From: Theropithecus gelada
Taxonomy: Eukaryota; Chordata; Mammalia; Primates; Cercopithecidae
Assembly (NCBI RefSeq): GCF_003255815.1
Contig: NC_037668.1
Coordinates: 61,715,500-61,779,499 of the forward strand
Direction of reading: 5' to 3'
Length of the DNA: 64,000 nucleotides
Position numbers and translations under genes: made by a program. Shown one piece after another: positions 32,195 to 43,541 of this stretch (position 1 is its first letter; each line of letters begins with the position of its first letter). The notes below the pieces were generated by a model, which was not told the DNA's origin, did not search any database, and saw only the letters and a program-made list of their open reading frames with translations.

Positions 32195-32340
32195 CCCATC
32201 ATATTACAGGTGAAGAAACTAAGGCTCTTCAAGGCTTAAAAACATGTTCAAGGTCAAACAAATAGCAACGGAAAAGCTGAGATTCCAACCCAGATCTGTA
32301 CAAAAGCAAAACTCAGGCTCTCAACCCTACCATCCTTCCC
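32195..32340 (-). repeat. MIR SINE fragment
   Basis: ATTACAGGTGAAGAAACTAAGG, GTTCAAGGTCAAACAAATAGC, GAGATTCCAACCCAG follow antisense MIR. Confidence 0.7.
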
Positions 32341-33074
32341 TCTGCCAGGCTGCAAATATTTCACACACCATCTCGGGACATACTCCTAAAGCTATAGTCC
32401 TGGTTCCACTCTGCACCCAGCGCCAGGGGTCAGAGCCTGGGATTTACTGAAAAGAGCTTAGCACAGCTGCTGTGCCTCAGGGACCTGGATACAAAACAGG
32501 GTCTCCTGTTTCCTCTCAAGCTGGGGATGCATGCAACAAAGGCACAAAACAATGCATAGCAGGTGGAGTGAAGCAGCAAGCCTGTCCCTGTACCATATCC
32601 AATTGTTCCGTGAGAATAATCCCATGCCACTCAGCTTCCTAATTCTAACTCCAGGCTTTCTGATTCTCCTGGACATGTTTAACACAGAAGCCACCACTGT
32701 GGACCAAACATGATTTCCCCTGCATGGCGATACAGATGCAGTTCATTTCCCATCATCCTGAGCCAACACTAGTCAGGGGTTGTTTATTATTTTGACAGGG
32801 AATCCTGGACTAGCAGAAGCAACTCTGCTTTACTGATTCTCATTATGCCACATCCCTGGATCAGCAGCAAGAGAAAGGACCAGGTATCTCTGGGGCCAGG
32901 AGCCTCTGCCAGGCTGGTTCTACTCCTGTTTGGGTCTTTCAGAGTGAAAATGAGGAACTATCATTGAATTCTCCCCAGCTGAGAAGATGCCTGAGCTATG
33001 GTTTTGGTCCACGGGACAATGGCTAAGCACAGGAACAGATTCATGAAAGTTGAGGGCTTAGCAAATGCTTGATT
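32341..33074. other. Intron, nothing recognised
   Basis: Unique-looking sequence with no repeat family or exon evidence. Confidence 0.4.
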
Positions 33075-33175
33075 AATTCATTTACTTATTTTGAAAATCG
33101 TATTAAGCACCCACTGTGTCCCAGGCATTATTCCTGCCCTCATGGAGCTTATGGTCTAATAAAAATATATTATTA
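33075..33175 (-). repeat. L2 3'-end fragment
   Basis: TTAAGCACCCACTGTGTCCC and CTGCCCTCATGGAGCTTATGG are the antisense L2 tail. Confidence 0.75.
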
Positions 33176-33179
33176 AACA

Positions 33180-33415
33180 TTTTTTTCTGTGCCAAGTACT
33201 GTCTTATGCATTGTACATATAATAATTCATTCCATTCTCACAACTGTATGATATAGGTGCTATTACTCTCCCCATTTCATAGGTAGGGAAACTGAGGTCT
33301 AGGAAGGTTAAGTAATGTGCCCAAGGTCAGACAGCTGATAAATAGTGGAAATAAGAATCAACCCCAGGCAATCTGGTACCACATCCTGTCTTCTTAACCA
33401 CTACTCTATCATAGA
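33180..33415 (-). repeat. MIR SINE
   Basis: GTGCCAAGTACTGTCTTATG, CATTCTCACAACTGTATGA, CATAGGTAGGGAAACTGAGG and GTGCCCAAGGTCAGACAGCTG. Near full length. Confidence 0.85.
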
Positions 33416-33455
33416 TGATGGATGGATAGATGGGTGGGTGGATGGATGAGGGGCG
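33416..33455 (+). repeat. GGAT-type tetranucleotide repeat
   Basis: Imperfect GATGGATGGATAGATGGGTG..GGATGGATGAGG tract of about 40 bp. Confidence 0.75.
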
Positions 33456-33764
33456 GACAACATAGTAAGCTAAACCCCTTTCTAGAGCACTCTCATACAG
33501 CAAAGAACTTCACCTTAGGTAGCCCTTTCCTCAAGTATCAGACACGTCAGTTAGAACTCCTAGGCTTCTGCCCCTTTGCCTGACATTTGGGGAATGAGTC
33601 CACTAATGGTGAGGTTCAGCACAGCGGCAGAAAGGGGACCACATGGGGATATCTGTGCACATTGAACTTCCCAGAAGAAAAAGAATCATAATAACTCGGG
33701 AAATAGGAGTGAATTGTCAAAATATGTGAAACCAAGCCTATGCTGCTGTTTCTGTCATCATGAG
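33456..33764. other. Intron, nothing recognised
   Basis: Unique-looking sequence. Confidence 0.4.
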
Positions 33765-33868
33765 AACCTCATGATGGCAGGACCACACCTGACTCACTGT
33801 TAAATCCGAACACAAGGTTTGGCATTTCATAGACACTCCATTAATATTTGTCAAATAAATGGATTAAT
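33765..33868 (+). repeat. L2 3'-end fragment
   Basis: CTCATGATGGCAGGACCACAC and TTCATAGACACTCCATTAATATTTG. Confidence 0.65.
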
Positions 33869-34036
33869 TGTCTGCTTGTCAACTGTGTCTTGTTTTTTCT
33901 TTTCATTTGTTTCTTTATCCATTAAAAACACATGGCTCCTGTTTTATCTGGTGGAGCTGGCCTCATCCCTAAAGAAAATAAGCAACTTTAAGCCCTGTGC
34001 CCGTATCAGACACATATTTGAAAGTTAATTTTAAAA

Positions 34037-34103
34037 ATGAGAGAGAGAAAAAGAAAACAAAACCCTAATGAGAGAGAAAAAAAAGAAAAAACAAAACCCT
34101 AAC
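34037..34103 (+). repeat. Tandem duplication of a GAGA/AAAACAAAACCC unit
   Basis: Two adjacent copies of about 33 bp, each running ATGAGAGAGA..AAAAACAAAACCCTAA, with small length differences in the A tracts. Confidence 0.8.
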
Positions 34104-34104
34104 A

Positions 34105-34300
34105 TAGTGCCATGGAATGAGAAAGCCTGGGTTCTTAACTCTGCTTTGCCACTTGCTACCAAGGAATATGGTCAAGTCCCTTAGTCAGTTAAGGCTCCTG
34201 CCCCTCTATGGAATGGGGTTCTCAAGACCACATTCACAGAGATGCTCTGAGGCAGCCAGCCCGAGTGAGTGGTTGGTGCCTGACAGGAGCAAGAGGAGCC
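34105..34300 (+). repeat. MIR SINE
   Basis: ATAGTGCCATGGAATGAGAAAG, CTGGGTTCTTAACTCTGCTTTGCC and GGTCAAGTCCCTTAGTC match sense MIR. Confidence 0.7.
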
Positions 34301-35295
34301 CTGTCCATGGTCCTGAACCGTGAATGTCCTCAGGGGGAGGTTGTTTCTCTTGATCCTAAGCCACTGGGGACGCCTGTCCAACCTCTCCCATAATTTCTGC
34401 ACCAGAAGAAAAAGGAACTACAATGATAAGAAAATAATAGAACTGGTGAGATAAAGAAACAGAGGGATAGAAAGAGGGAAAGAGGCTGAAGAGGGAAAGG
34501 GGTGAAGGTAGAAAAGAGAGAGCACTGCAGCTCCATTCAGAATCCTGAGTGCCCGAGACTCTGTCTTCCCACCTTGGGCCAGACGGAACCACAGTAGAGA
34601 TGATTTGACACAGGAGTCCTGGGATAGGGAGGGCAAACCTTCCAAGGTGTACTCCTGAGATGTTCCTGGCACTTATTCTTCAGCAGCCAATGACATGGAA
34701 GAGATGCCTCTAGATGCCTCTAGAGATGAGGGGTGGGAAGACTTGAAATCAGAAAGCATGAGGGCCAGCATCAAAGAGGGCATGACATGAGGTCACCAGC
34801 TGTTGCACGCATCCTCTTCTTTCTCCATAGCAGCCCAACGCCCTCATTCCTCTGACAGCTTCAGACTGGACATCCACTGGGAATCCAGAAGGTTCATTCA
34901 TGAAGACAGTGGCAGCAGATACAGGGCAAGCTCAATCCAGATCATTCTTTAAATTAAGGCATTCAAAGATCATCTGCAATTTCACTTTGTTTTCCCAATC
35001 TTCAGCAGACGTGTTTCTCATTTTACATACAAAGGAAAGGGTTTTGTGTTTTGATGACCCCAACTGCACATTTGAATTGTATGAGCACTGATGGTGTTTT
35101 GAAAATTGTTCCTATCAAAAGGGAGAGCTCAAATCAGCTCCCACTGCTCAAGCAAATGAGTGATGGGGTCAGTATGGACCTGGTTCAGCTCAGACCAGTC
35201 CAGATGCCAACAGGGACTCATCCTTCAATGAACATTCGGCATCTTCATCATGAAATTTTTGCCAACCCAGAATGGTATTGTCTACGTTGTCCCTC
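34301..35295. other. Intron, no gene
   Basis: Contains a short perfect tandem (GATGCCTCTA twice near 34706-34725) and a purine-rich stretch at 34400-34520. No exon or repeat family assigned. Confidence 0.4.
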
Positions 35296-36372
35296 AGAGT
35301 TTTTACAGTTTTGGGTTTTACATTTAAGTCTTTTAGAGCTTCTGCACAGCAAAAGAAACTATCAACAGAGTAAACAGACAACCTAAAGAAGGGGAGAAAA
35401 TATTTGCGAACTATGCATCTGACAAAGGTGTAATATTCAGCATCTATAAGGAACTTAAACAAATTTATAAGAATAAAACAAACAACCCCATTAAAAAGTG
35501 GGCAAAGGACAGGAACAAATACTTTCCAAAAGAAGACATATATGAGACTGACAAGCATATTTTAAAAAGCTCGATATCACTGATCATTAGAGAAATGCAA
35601 ATCAAAATCACAATGAGATCCCATCTTACAACACTCAGAATGGCTACTATTAAAAAACAACAGATGCTGGCAAGGTGGTAGAGAAAAGAGAATGCTTTTA
35701 CACTGTTGGTGAGAGTGTAAATTAGTTCAACCATTGTAGAAAGCAGTTTGGTGATTCCTCAAAGACCTAGAAACAGAACTATCATTTAACCCAGCAATCC
35801 CATAACTGGGTACATACACAAAGGAACATAAATCATTCCACCATAAAGATGCATCCACGTGTATGTTCATTGAAGCACTATTCACAATAGCAAAAACATA
35901 GAATCAATCTAAATGTCCATCAATAGTAAACTGGATAAAGAAAATATGGTACATATACACCATGGAATACTATCCAGCCATAAAAAAAACAAGATCATGT
36001 CTCTTGCAGGAACATGAATGGAGCATATATATTAAGATCTCCATCTTAAGCTAGAGGCCATCATCCTTAGCAAACCAACACAGGAATAGAAAACCAAGCA
36101 CCACATATTCTTACTTATAAGTGGGAGCTAATATAAGAACACATGGACACAAAGAGGCGAGCCACATACACCAGGGACTACCTGAGGGTGGAGAATAGGA
36201 GGAGGGAAAGGATCCAAAAAATAACTATCAGTTACTAAGCTTAATATCTAGGTGACAAAATAATCTACTCAACAAACCCCCATGACATGAGTTTACCTGT
36301 ATAACAAACTTGCACATGTACCCCAAATCTAAAATAAAAGTTAAAAAATAAAATAAAATGAAATAAAATATT
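35296..36372 (+). mobile_element. 5'-truncated LINE-1 (L1PB/L1MA type) with 5' inversion
   Basis: Main body from 35333 (TTAGAGCTTCTGCACAGC) through the ORF2 C-terminal part to GCACATGTACCCCAAATC and an A/AAAT tail. The 37 bp just before it (35296-35332, AGAGTTTTTACAGTTTTGGG..AAGTCTT) is L1 sequence in the opposite orientation from a position slightly more 5' in the element. ORF2 is broken by stops. Confidence 0.88.
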
Positions 36373-36645
36373 AACTAACCCCCTACTTCCATCCCTGGCA
36401 CCTCCAATCTCCCTTACCTGCTCTATGTTTTCTTACTTTAATAGCATGTATCACACTATAGCACCCTGAGTAATTTACTTATATACTGTACTTACTGTTT
36501 GTTGTTTATTTCCTCCTGCTAGAATATTTACTTCACAAGAGAAAGGCCTTTGTTTTACTGACTGATACATCCCAAGTGCCTAGAACAGTGACTGGCACAT
36601 AGTCAGCACTCAGTTAATATTGGTTGAATGAATGAATAAACTGCA
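36373..36645 (+). repeat. L2 LINE 3' end
   Basis: TTTATTTCCTCCTGCTAGAATATTT, CCCAAGTGCCTAGAACAGTG, CTGGCACATAGTCAGCACTC and TTGGTTGAATGAATGAATAAA. Begins exactly at the L1 tail, so the L1 probably landed in it. Confidence 0.88.
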
Positions 36646-36989
36646 ATCCAGCGCTTTCACAAAAATACAACTTACAGGGACCCAACTCCCTAAAGGCCTA
36701 GGAAACCAAACCAGTTGGTGTGGCTCTGTCTGGTAGCACACAGACCCAGAAACCCAGCCCACAAAGAAAATCTGGGAAGGAAGGATCCTGAATGCCACTT
36801 GCCCATGACTTCCATCACCATCTCCCCACCAGACTGAGTTCCTTGGGGACAGAGAGCATGGTCTGCCTTTTTTACCACTACATCATTGAGGACCCAGCAC
36901 AGAGCTGCCACAGGATGCATGTGTCAGTAAGCAGGAAGTTGAAGGAATTTCAGCCATCATTTATCAGGCACTGACTGTGTGTGCCCCAC
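36646..36989. other. Intron, nothing recognised
   Basis: Unique-looking; possible short L2 tail near 36950-36985 (TTATCAGGCACTGACTG). Confidence 0.4.
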
Positions 36990-37205
36990 ACAATGATGAC
37001 CTTGGTCCTTGTGTTATTTCTGTTAAAACTTCCAATATCCCAAAGAAGCAGATATTATTCTTCACCCCATGTAAGAAATGAGGATCAGAGTAAGAAGATT
37101 GCCCAAGCTCACACATACAATAACATCTGGCAAAGCTGGGGTTAAAACACAGGATTCTCTGACTCCTGAGACTGAGATCTTAACATATAGGCTCTACCAC
37201 CTCAT
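36990..37205 (-). repeat. MIR SINE
   Basis: AAACTTCCAATATCCC, CACCCCATGTAAGAAATGAGG, GCCCAAGCTCACACATACAA and GGGGTTAAAACACAGGA follow antisense MIR. Confidence 0.65.
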
Positions 37206-37420
37206 TGGTGTGAAAGAGGAAGGGAGGGAGAGAGAAAAAGACTTGGGCTGGTCATATGCCAGACATAGCATGGAGGCCTAAAAGAGCTGACCAGAGCTAA
37301 GAAGCTTTTCTCAACTAGACACGACTCCATTACAGCCCTGTCTCTGTCTCCCTGCCCCCAGAAAAAGGACAGATGTGGCAGTCTTGGTTGAAAGGGAACT
37401 TATTTCAATAAATTATTTCA

Positions 37421-37441
37421 AACTCTCTCTCTCTCTCTCTC
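37421..37441 (+). repeat. (CT)n microsatellite
   Basis: About ten CT units, ending in CAG. Confidence 0.9.
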
Positions 37442-37742
37442 AGTTTGAATGAACTGAGGGAAAAATATATCTGAGTGGGTAGACAGATAATCTAAAAATT
37501 GTGTCAGGGAGTAGAGAAATGTACTTCCTCTTACAGTCTCTATAAAAGGAAACCCTAACAAGCCCATTGTTGCCCCTTGCCCATAAACATGCAAACCAAG
37601 GTGAAAAGCATGATCAGGCTGGGCACGTGGAGACACTGGGTTCAGAACCCACCCCAGTGACCTCAGACTTCTGGTTAGAAGACATTGCTATGGCCATTTC
37701 CCCATATGCCCAGTTCTACCCTTAATGGCCTTTGCTCACCCT

Positions 37743-37857
37743 GGGATTCCCCAACCTTGTCAGCTGTAGCCCCGGCCTATATAACTACCTGCTGTCCAAC
37801 TGCCTCCACACTGCAGCAGACAGCTCTATCTGTAGGCACTGCAGCCATGAGGTAAGT
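37743..37857 (+). promoter_or_regulatory. TATA promoter plus first-exon-like module, antisense to CSMD2
   Basis: On the plus strand: GGGATTCCCC (37743-37752), a full NF-kappaB consensus; TATATAA (37778-37784); an expected start near 37806-37812 in CTCCACACTGC; a short leader; GCAGCCATGAG with the ATG at 37847; and GAG|GTAAGT, a perfect splice donor at 37851/37852. The order and spacing fit exon 1 of a small spliced gene whose coding sequence begins Met-Arg/Ser. I found no convincing second exon before the L1 that starts at 38945, and I do not recognise the gene. It could be coincidence or a dead gene start. Confidence 0.3.
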
Positions 37858-38944
37858 CAAAGGGTTTCCCAGTGGACTGCTCTGCAGAGTTCCATGAATG
37901 AAGGTCCTGAAGACCCTTGAAAGCCTCCAGAAATACTTCCAATGCTAGCCTTCTTCTCCTGTGGGCATACTATGCTTTGTCATCATGCCAGAGCCAGAGG
38001 CACGAATTTCCAGGGTCATACAGGCGGCCTTGAGAAAAATCAAAAGTATATGTTGAATGAATGAATGTGCCTTCCAATAAGATAATCTATAAAAAGTAAA
38101 ATCTAATATAGGCCTCTAGAATCTAGTTTGTCCAGTGCTAGAGATTTCTGGCAAGAAATGCACTGGCTTGGGAGTAGCATGGGGATACAGAAAGAAAAGG
38201 ATTCAAGCCAATTCAATGGATTTTTACCAGGGCCTCCTAAAAGAGAGTCTGACCCTTCCCTGACAATGCTCGTGGCTGAGGGGCAGCTGGTGTGTGGGTG
38301 TGTAACATAGGAAAGCAAGGAATTTAAAGAAAGGAGGAAAAGAGGGACATGGATGGGAAAGTAGGACCCAGCTTCAACCCCACCATTGTGAGCTAAGCTC
38401 TACTCCTGGCTGAGTTACTCATGGCTCAGACCTCTTAACTTAGGTTTGGAAATGGTTGTGTCTCTGAGCTTCCTCATACACTCCTTGTGACACTTCCCAA
38501 CTGAATTCTTAGGATCAAGAAGTATTTATCTCCCCATGTCCCCCAAGAGAAAGTGTGGGTCTTGCAGTGCATGAGTTGAGAGAGCCAGAGGTGTCACATG
38601 GGGGTGGCAGAACAGGGACCCAGGACCTCTGACTCCTGACATGTCACAGATGCAACATCCTCTCAAAACATGTCTAACCTTGAAACAGCTAGGAGCACAT
38701 GTTCATCCATAGCATGAATAATATGCAAGATGCACATGGGTGAACAAAGCAAGAACACACTTACATTCGACCATCACATGCCCCATGGTCACCTGTTGGT
38801 TGACAGGGACTTTATTATGGCCCAACAAGACCTTTACAAGTGAAAATCCCTGGCACCCCCTCATGGCCCTTACAGTCCTGTGGCTTCTGCTGAGGGACAG
38901 TAGGGGAAAGGTGCCTGGACGAGGTGCCAGAGGCTTGGGAATGA
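37858..38944. other. Intron, no assigned exon
   Basis: Unique-looking. An L2-like end TTGAATGAATGAATG occurs near 38054-38068. Possible acceptors (for example TCTTGCAG at about 38558) are not followed by a convincing coding exon. Confidence 0.4.
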
Positions 38945-39703
38945 CATCAGCTAGATGGCAGCATAGGAAGCCCCAGACATTACTTTCCACAGAAACACTG
39001 ACTTAACAACAATACACAGTGCAAAAAAGCCTTTATGAGAACTCTAGAAACCAGTTAAGAAGTTACAATACCCCAGGCAAGCTCAAAGTGAAAAACCACC
39101 ATACTGAAATGCGTAAGAAAAATTGTTTCATGTCAACCATAAAAACCCTTCAGTGAGACTGAAGGAAAAAGTTCAACTTGCAGCTTCCCCCTTGGAAAGG
39201 AAAGAGAAGAAGAGCATGGCATACATTCAATGTTCCCACTTTTCAGTGGGCTGCAGACAGACTGGTTTCTATCTCACCTGACTCAGAGTGCTGATGGGGA
39301 ACCAGCATACTTTCGATGCTTGGGGGCCACTGAGAACAAAAGACAGTTCACTGGCTTTTTGCAACACCAGAGAACCTGAGTACCATAATCAGACACAAGA
39401 GGGAGCAAGAAATTACAAGCCCTTTAAGGAAAAACAAACAAGACCCAGCAAACCTCTTTAATTAAGAAAGTACACACGCAAGCTCAGAGAATCTATATCC
39501 CCAGGAAAACCCCCAGAACCTCTAGCTGCTGAAGACCTTCACTTGTGTAAAACTACTCTGTAAAGTCTGGGAGAACTTGTTTGTTGTTGTCATTGTTTTT
39601 CAAATGCAGAAATCACTAAAAAAATAACAAAGCACACTAAAAAAAACAAAACAAAACCAAACAAACAAAAAAGGCAACATGGCTCAACTAAAGGAAGAAA
39701 ATA

Positions 39704-40003
39704 GGCTGAGCACAGTGGTTCACACCTGTCATCCCAGTGCTTTGGAAGGCCAAAGCAACAGGATAATTTGAGGCCAGGTGTTCCAGACCAGCCTGGGCAA
39801 GATAGCAAGACCCCCATCTCTAAAAACAATTTTTTAAAAAATAGCTGGGCATAATGGTACACATATAGTCCTAACTACTCAGGAGGCTGAAGTGGGAGGA
39901 TCACTTAAGCCCAGAAGTTGAGGTTACAATGAGGTATTATCACACCACTGCATTTCAGCCTGGGAAACAGGATGAGACCCTGTCTCAAAAAAAAAAAAAA
40001 AAA
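39704..40003 (+). mobile_element. AluJ, inserted in the L1
   Basis: Full dimer with old features: GGCTGAGCACAGTGG start, GATAATTTGAGGCCAGG, TCACTTAAGCCCAGAAG, and an A17 tail. About 15 percent or more diverged by eye, so an early Alu. Confidence 0.9.
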
Positions 40004-43000
40004 GGAAGGGTGGTGTACACAAGAAATCTTCAGAAACCAATCCTAATGTAATGGAGCTCTATTAATTATTTGACAAAGAATTCAAAATAATTGTCTTTAA
40101 GAAGCTCAATACACTACAAGAGGACACAAATAGACAAACTAAATAAAATCAGGAAAATGATGCATGAACAAAATGATAATATCAACAGAAAGTTAGAAAC
40201 TATAATACAAGATCAAACAGAAATTCTAGAGCTGAAGACTATAATAACTGAATTTAAAATTTTACTAGAGGGGTTCAATAACAGACTTAATCAAGCAGAA
40301 AAAAGAATCAGTGAACTCAAAAACAGGTCATTTGAAAGTATTAAGTCAGAGAAACAAATAGAAAAAGAATGAACAAAAGTGAATGAAGCCTAAGGGACTT
40401 AGAGGACCCCATAAAATTGACCAATATTGTATTATGAAAGTCTTAGAAGGAGAAAAGAGAAAAAAAGGAACAGAAAGCTTATTTGAAAAAACAATGACTG
40501 AAAGCTTCCTAACTCTAAAGAAGAAAATCAATATCCAAAGTAAAGAAGCTTAAAAGACTCCAACTACGATGACCCCAAAGAAGTCAATATTGAGACAAGA
40601 AAAAGTTAAAGACAAGGAAGGAAAGAATCTTGAAAGCAGCAAGGAAACAAGACTCGTCACCTACAAAAGATCTCCCATAAGATTATCAGCAGATTTCTCA
40701 GCATAAACAGTACAGGCCCAGAGGCCAAAGAAGTGATATATTCAAAGTGCTGAAAGGGAAAAGAAATCATGTCAACCAATAATCCTTTATCTGGCAAGAC
40801 TGTCTTTCAAAAATGAAGGAGAAATAAAGACCTTCCCAGGTAAACAAGGTGAGGGAGTTCATCACCATTAGATCTGCCTTACAAGAATTGTAATTAAAGG
40901 ACACACCAGACAGCAACATGAAAGCATACAAAAATATACAACTCTTTAGTAAAAATAACTATATAGACAAATAGAATCCTGTAATACTATAATAGTGATG
41001 CCTAAATCATTTTATTTCTAGTATAAAACTTAAAAGATAAAAGTATAAAAATGTAAGTATAAAACTATGTTAATGAATACAAAATTGTAAAAGGTGAAAT
41101 TTGTGATATTGCTAATACCAAGTGTGTGGGGAGAAAGGAGGTGTAATAAAGTGAAGTTTTTATATGCAACTGAAACTTGTTATCAGTCTAAGATAGATTA
41201 TTATAATTGTAAAATGTTTTATGTAATCCCCATTGCAACCACAAAGAAAATACCTATAGAAGATGCACCAAAGAAAATAAGAAAGAAATCAAAGAATGTC
41301 ACTACAATCAACAAAACACAAAGGAATGTAGCAAGAGAGGAAAAAGGAACAAAGTAACTATAAGATATACAGAAAACAATAAGAAAATGGTAATAGTAAG
41401 TCCTCTATCAGTAATTACTTTCAATGTAAATGGATTAAACTCAGCAATCAAAAGACATAAAGTGGTCAAACTGACTTATAAAAACAAGATCTAACTATAT
41501 GCTGTCTACAAGAGACTCGTTTTATACATAAGGACGTACATTTAAACTAAAAGTAAAAGAATGGACAAAGATATTCCATGCAATAGGCTAAAAGTGAAAG
41601 AATAGAAAAAGATTTTTCATGGAAATGGTAACCAAAAAGAGCAAGGTGGCTATATAATTATATTAGAAAAAATATACATTAAATCAAAAACTGTCACAAG
41701 AGACAAAGAAAGACAGTATATAATGAAAAAAGGGTCAATTCAACAAGGAAGATATAATAATTATAAACATATATGCGCCTAACAGAAGAGCACCCATATG
41801 TATGAAGCAAACGTTGACAGAATTAAAGAGAAAAATAGACAGTAACATGATAAGGAGAAAAGATTTCCATACCCCACTTTCAATAATGGATAATTAATCA
41901 AACAGAAAATCAATAAGGAAACAGAAAACATGAACAACACTATAGACCAATTGAACCAAACAGACATATCTAGAATACCCTATCCAACAACAGAATATAC
42001 ATTCTTCTCAAGTGCATATGAAACATTCTTCAAGACAGATCACATGCTAGGCCATAAAACAAGTCTTAATAAATTTGAGAAGATTAAAATCATACCAATT
42101 ACATTTTTCAACTATAAAGGAATACAACTACAAATCAGTAGCAAAAGGAAAACTGGAAATTCACAAATATATGAAAATTAAACACCATACTCTTGAACAA
42201 CAAATGGGTCAAAGAAAAAATCACAGGGCAATTAGAAAATATCTTGAGATGAATGAAAATAAAGATAAAGCATGCCAAAAACTTACAGGATGCAGCAAGT
42301 GTTACTAAGACAGAAATTTACAGCAGCACATTGCACATATATTTAAAAAAAGAATGATCTCAAATCAATAACCTAACTTTACATGTAAAAGAACTAGAGA
42401 AAGAACAAATGAAACCTAAAGTTATCAAACGGAACAAAGTCATAAAGATTAGAGCAAAAACATAGGAAATAAATAATTTTTAAAATAGGGGAAAAATAAG
42501 CAATATTAAGAGTTGATTTTTTCTTAGACTAGCTTAGAAAAAGTAAAGAAGCTCAAATAAAAATCAGAAATGAAAGAGAAGACTTACAATTGATGACACA
42601 TAAGTAAAAAGGATTATAAAAGACTACAATGAACAACTGTGTGCCAACAAATTGGATAACCTAGAAGAAACTGATACATTTTTAGAAACATATAACCTAC
42701 CAGGATTGAATTATGAAGAAATAAAAACTCTAAACAGAATTAGAGCTAGTGAGGAGACTGAATCAGTAATCAAAAACCTATCTACAAAGAAAAGTCCAGG
42801 ACCACATGGATTCACTGGAGAATTCTACAAAACATTTAAAGAAGAACTAACATTAATCCTTTTTAAACTTTCCCCCTAAAATTGAAGAGGACAGAACACT
42901 TTCAAAATCATTTTATGAGCCCAGCATTACCCTAATACCAAAATCAAAGATACTACAAAAACAAAAACAAAAAAGAAAACAAACAAAAACTATAAGCCAA

Positions 43001-43240
43001 TATACCTGATGAATACAGGTGCAAAAATCCTCAACAAAATACTAGCAAATGAAATTCAACATTATATAAAATGATTGTACAGCATGACCAAATGGAATTT
43101 ATGTTTGAAATGCGAAAATATTATTCAGCATATGAAAATCAGTCAACATAATATCCCATGTTAACCATATGATCATCTCAATGAAGAAAAAGCATTTGAA
43201 AAATTCAGCACCCTTTCATGATTAAAAGAAAAAAACACTC

Positions 43241-43541
43241 GGCCAGGCATGGTGGCTCATGCCTATAATTCCAGCACTTCAGGAAGCCAAGGCAGGTGGA
43301 TCACCTGAAGTCAGGGGTTCAAGACCAGCCTGATCAACTTGGTGAAACCCCATCTTTACTAAAAATAAAAATTTTTTAAAAATTAGCTGGGTGAGGTGGT
43401 GGGCCCCTGTAATCCCAGCTACTTGGGAGGCTGAGGCAAGAGAATCACTTGAACCCAGGAGGCAAAGGTTGCAGTGAGCCAAGATCATGCCATTGAACTT
43501 CAGCCCGGTCGACAGAGTGAGACTGTGTCTCAAAACAAAAA
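43241..43541 (+). mobile_element. AluS, inserted in the L1
   Basis: Full dimer from GGCCAGGCATGGTGGC to GAGACTGTGTCTC with AluS-type GGTGGATCACCTGAAGTC. Flanked by an imperfect duplication (AGAAAAAAACACT before, AGAAGAAACACT after). Confidence 0.92.
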
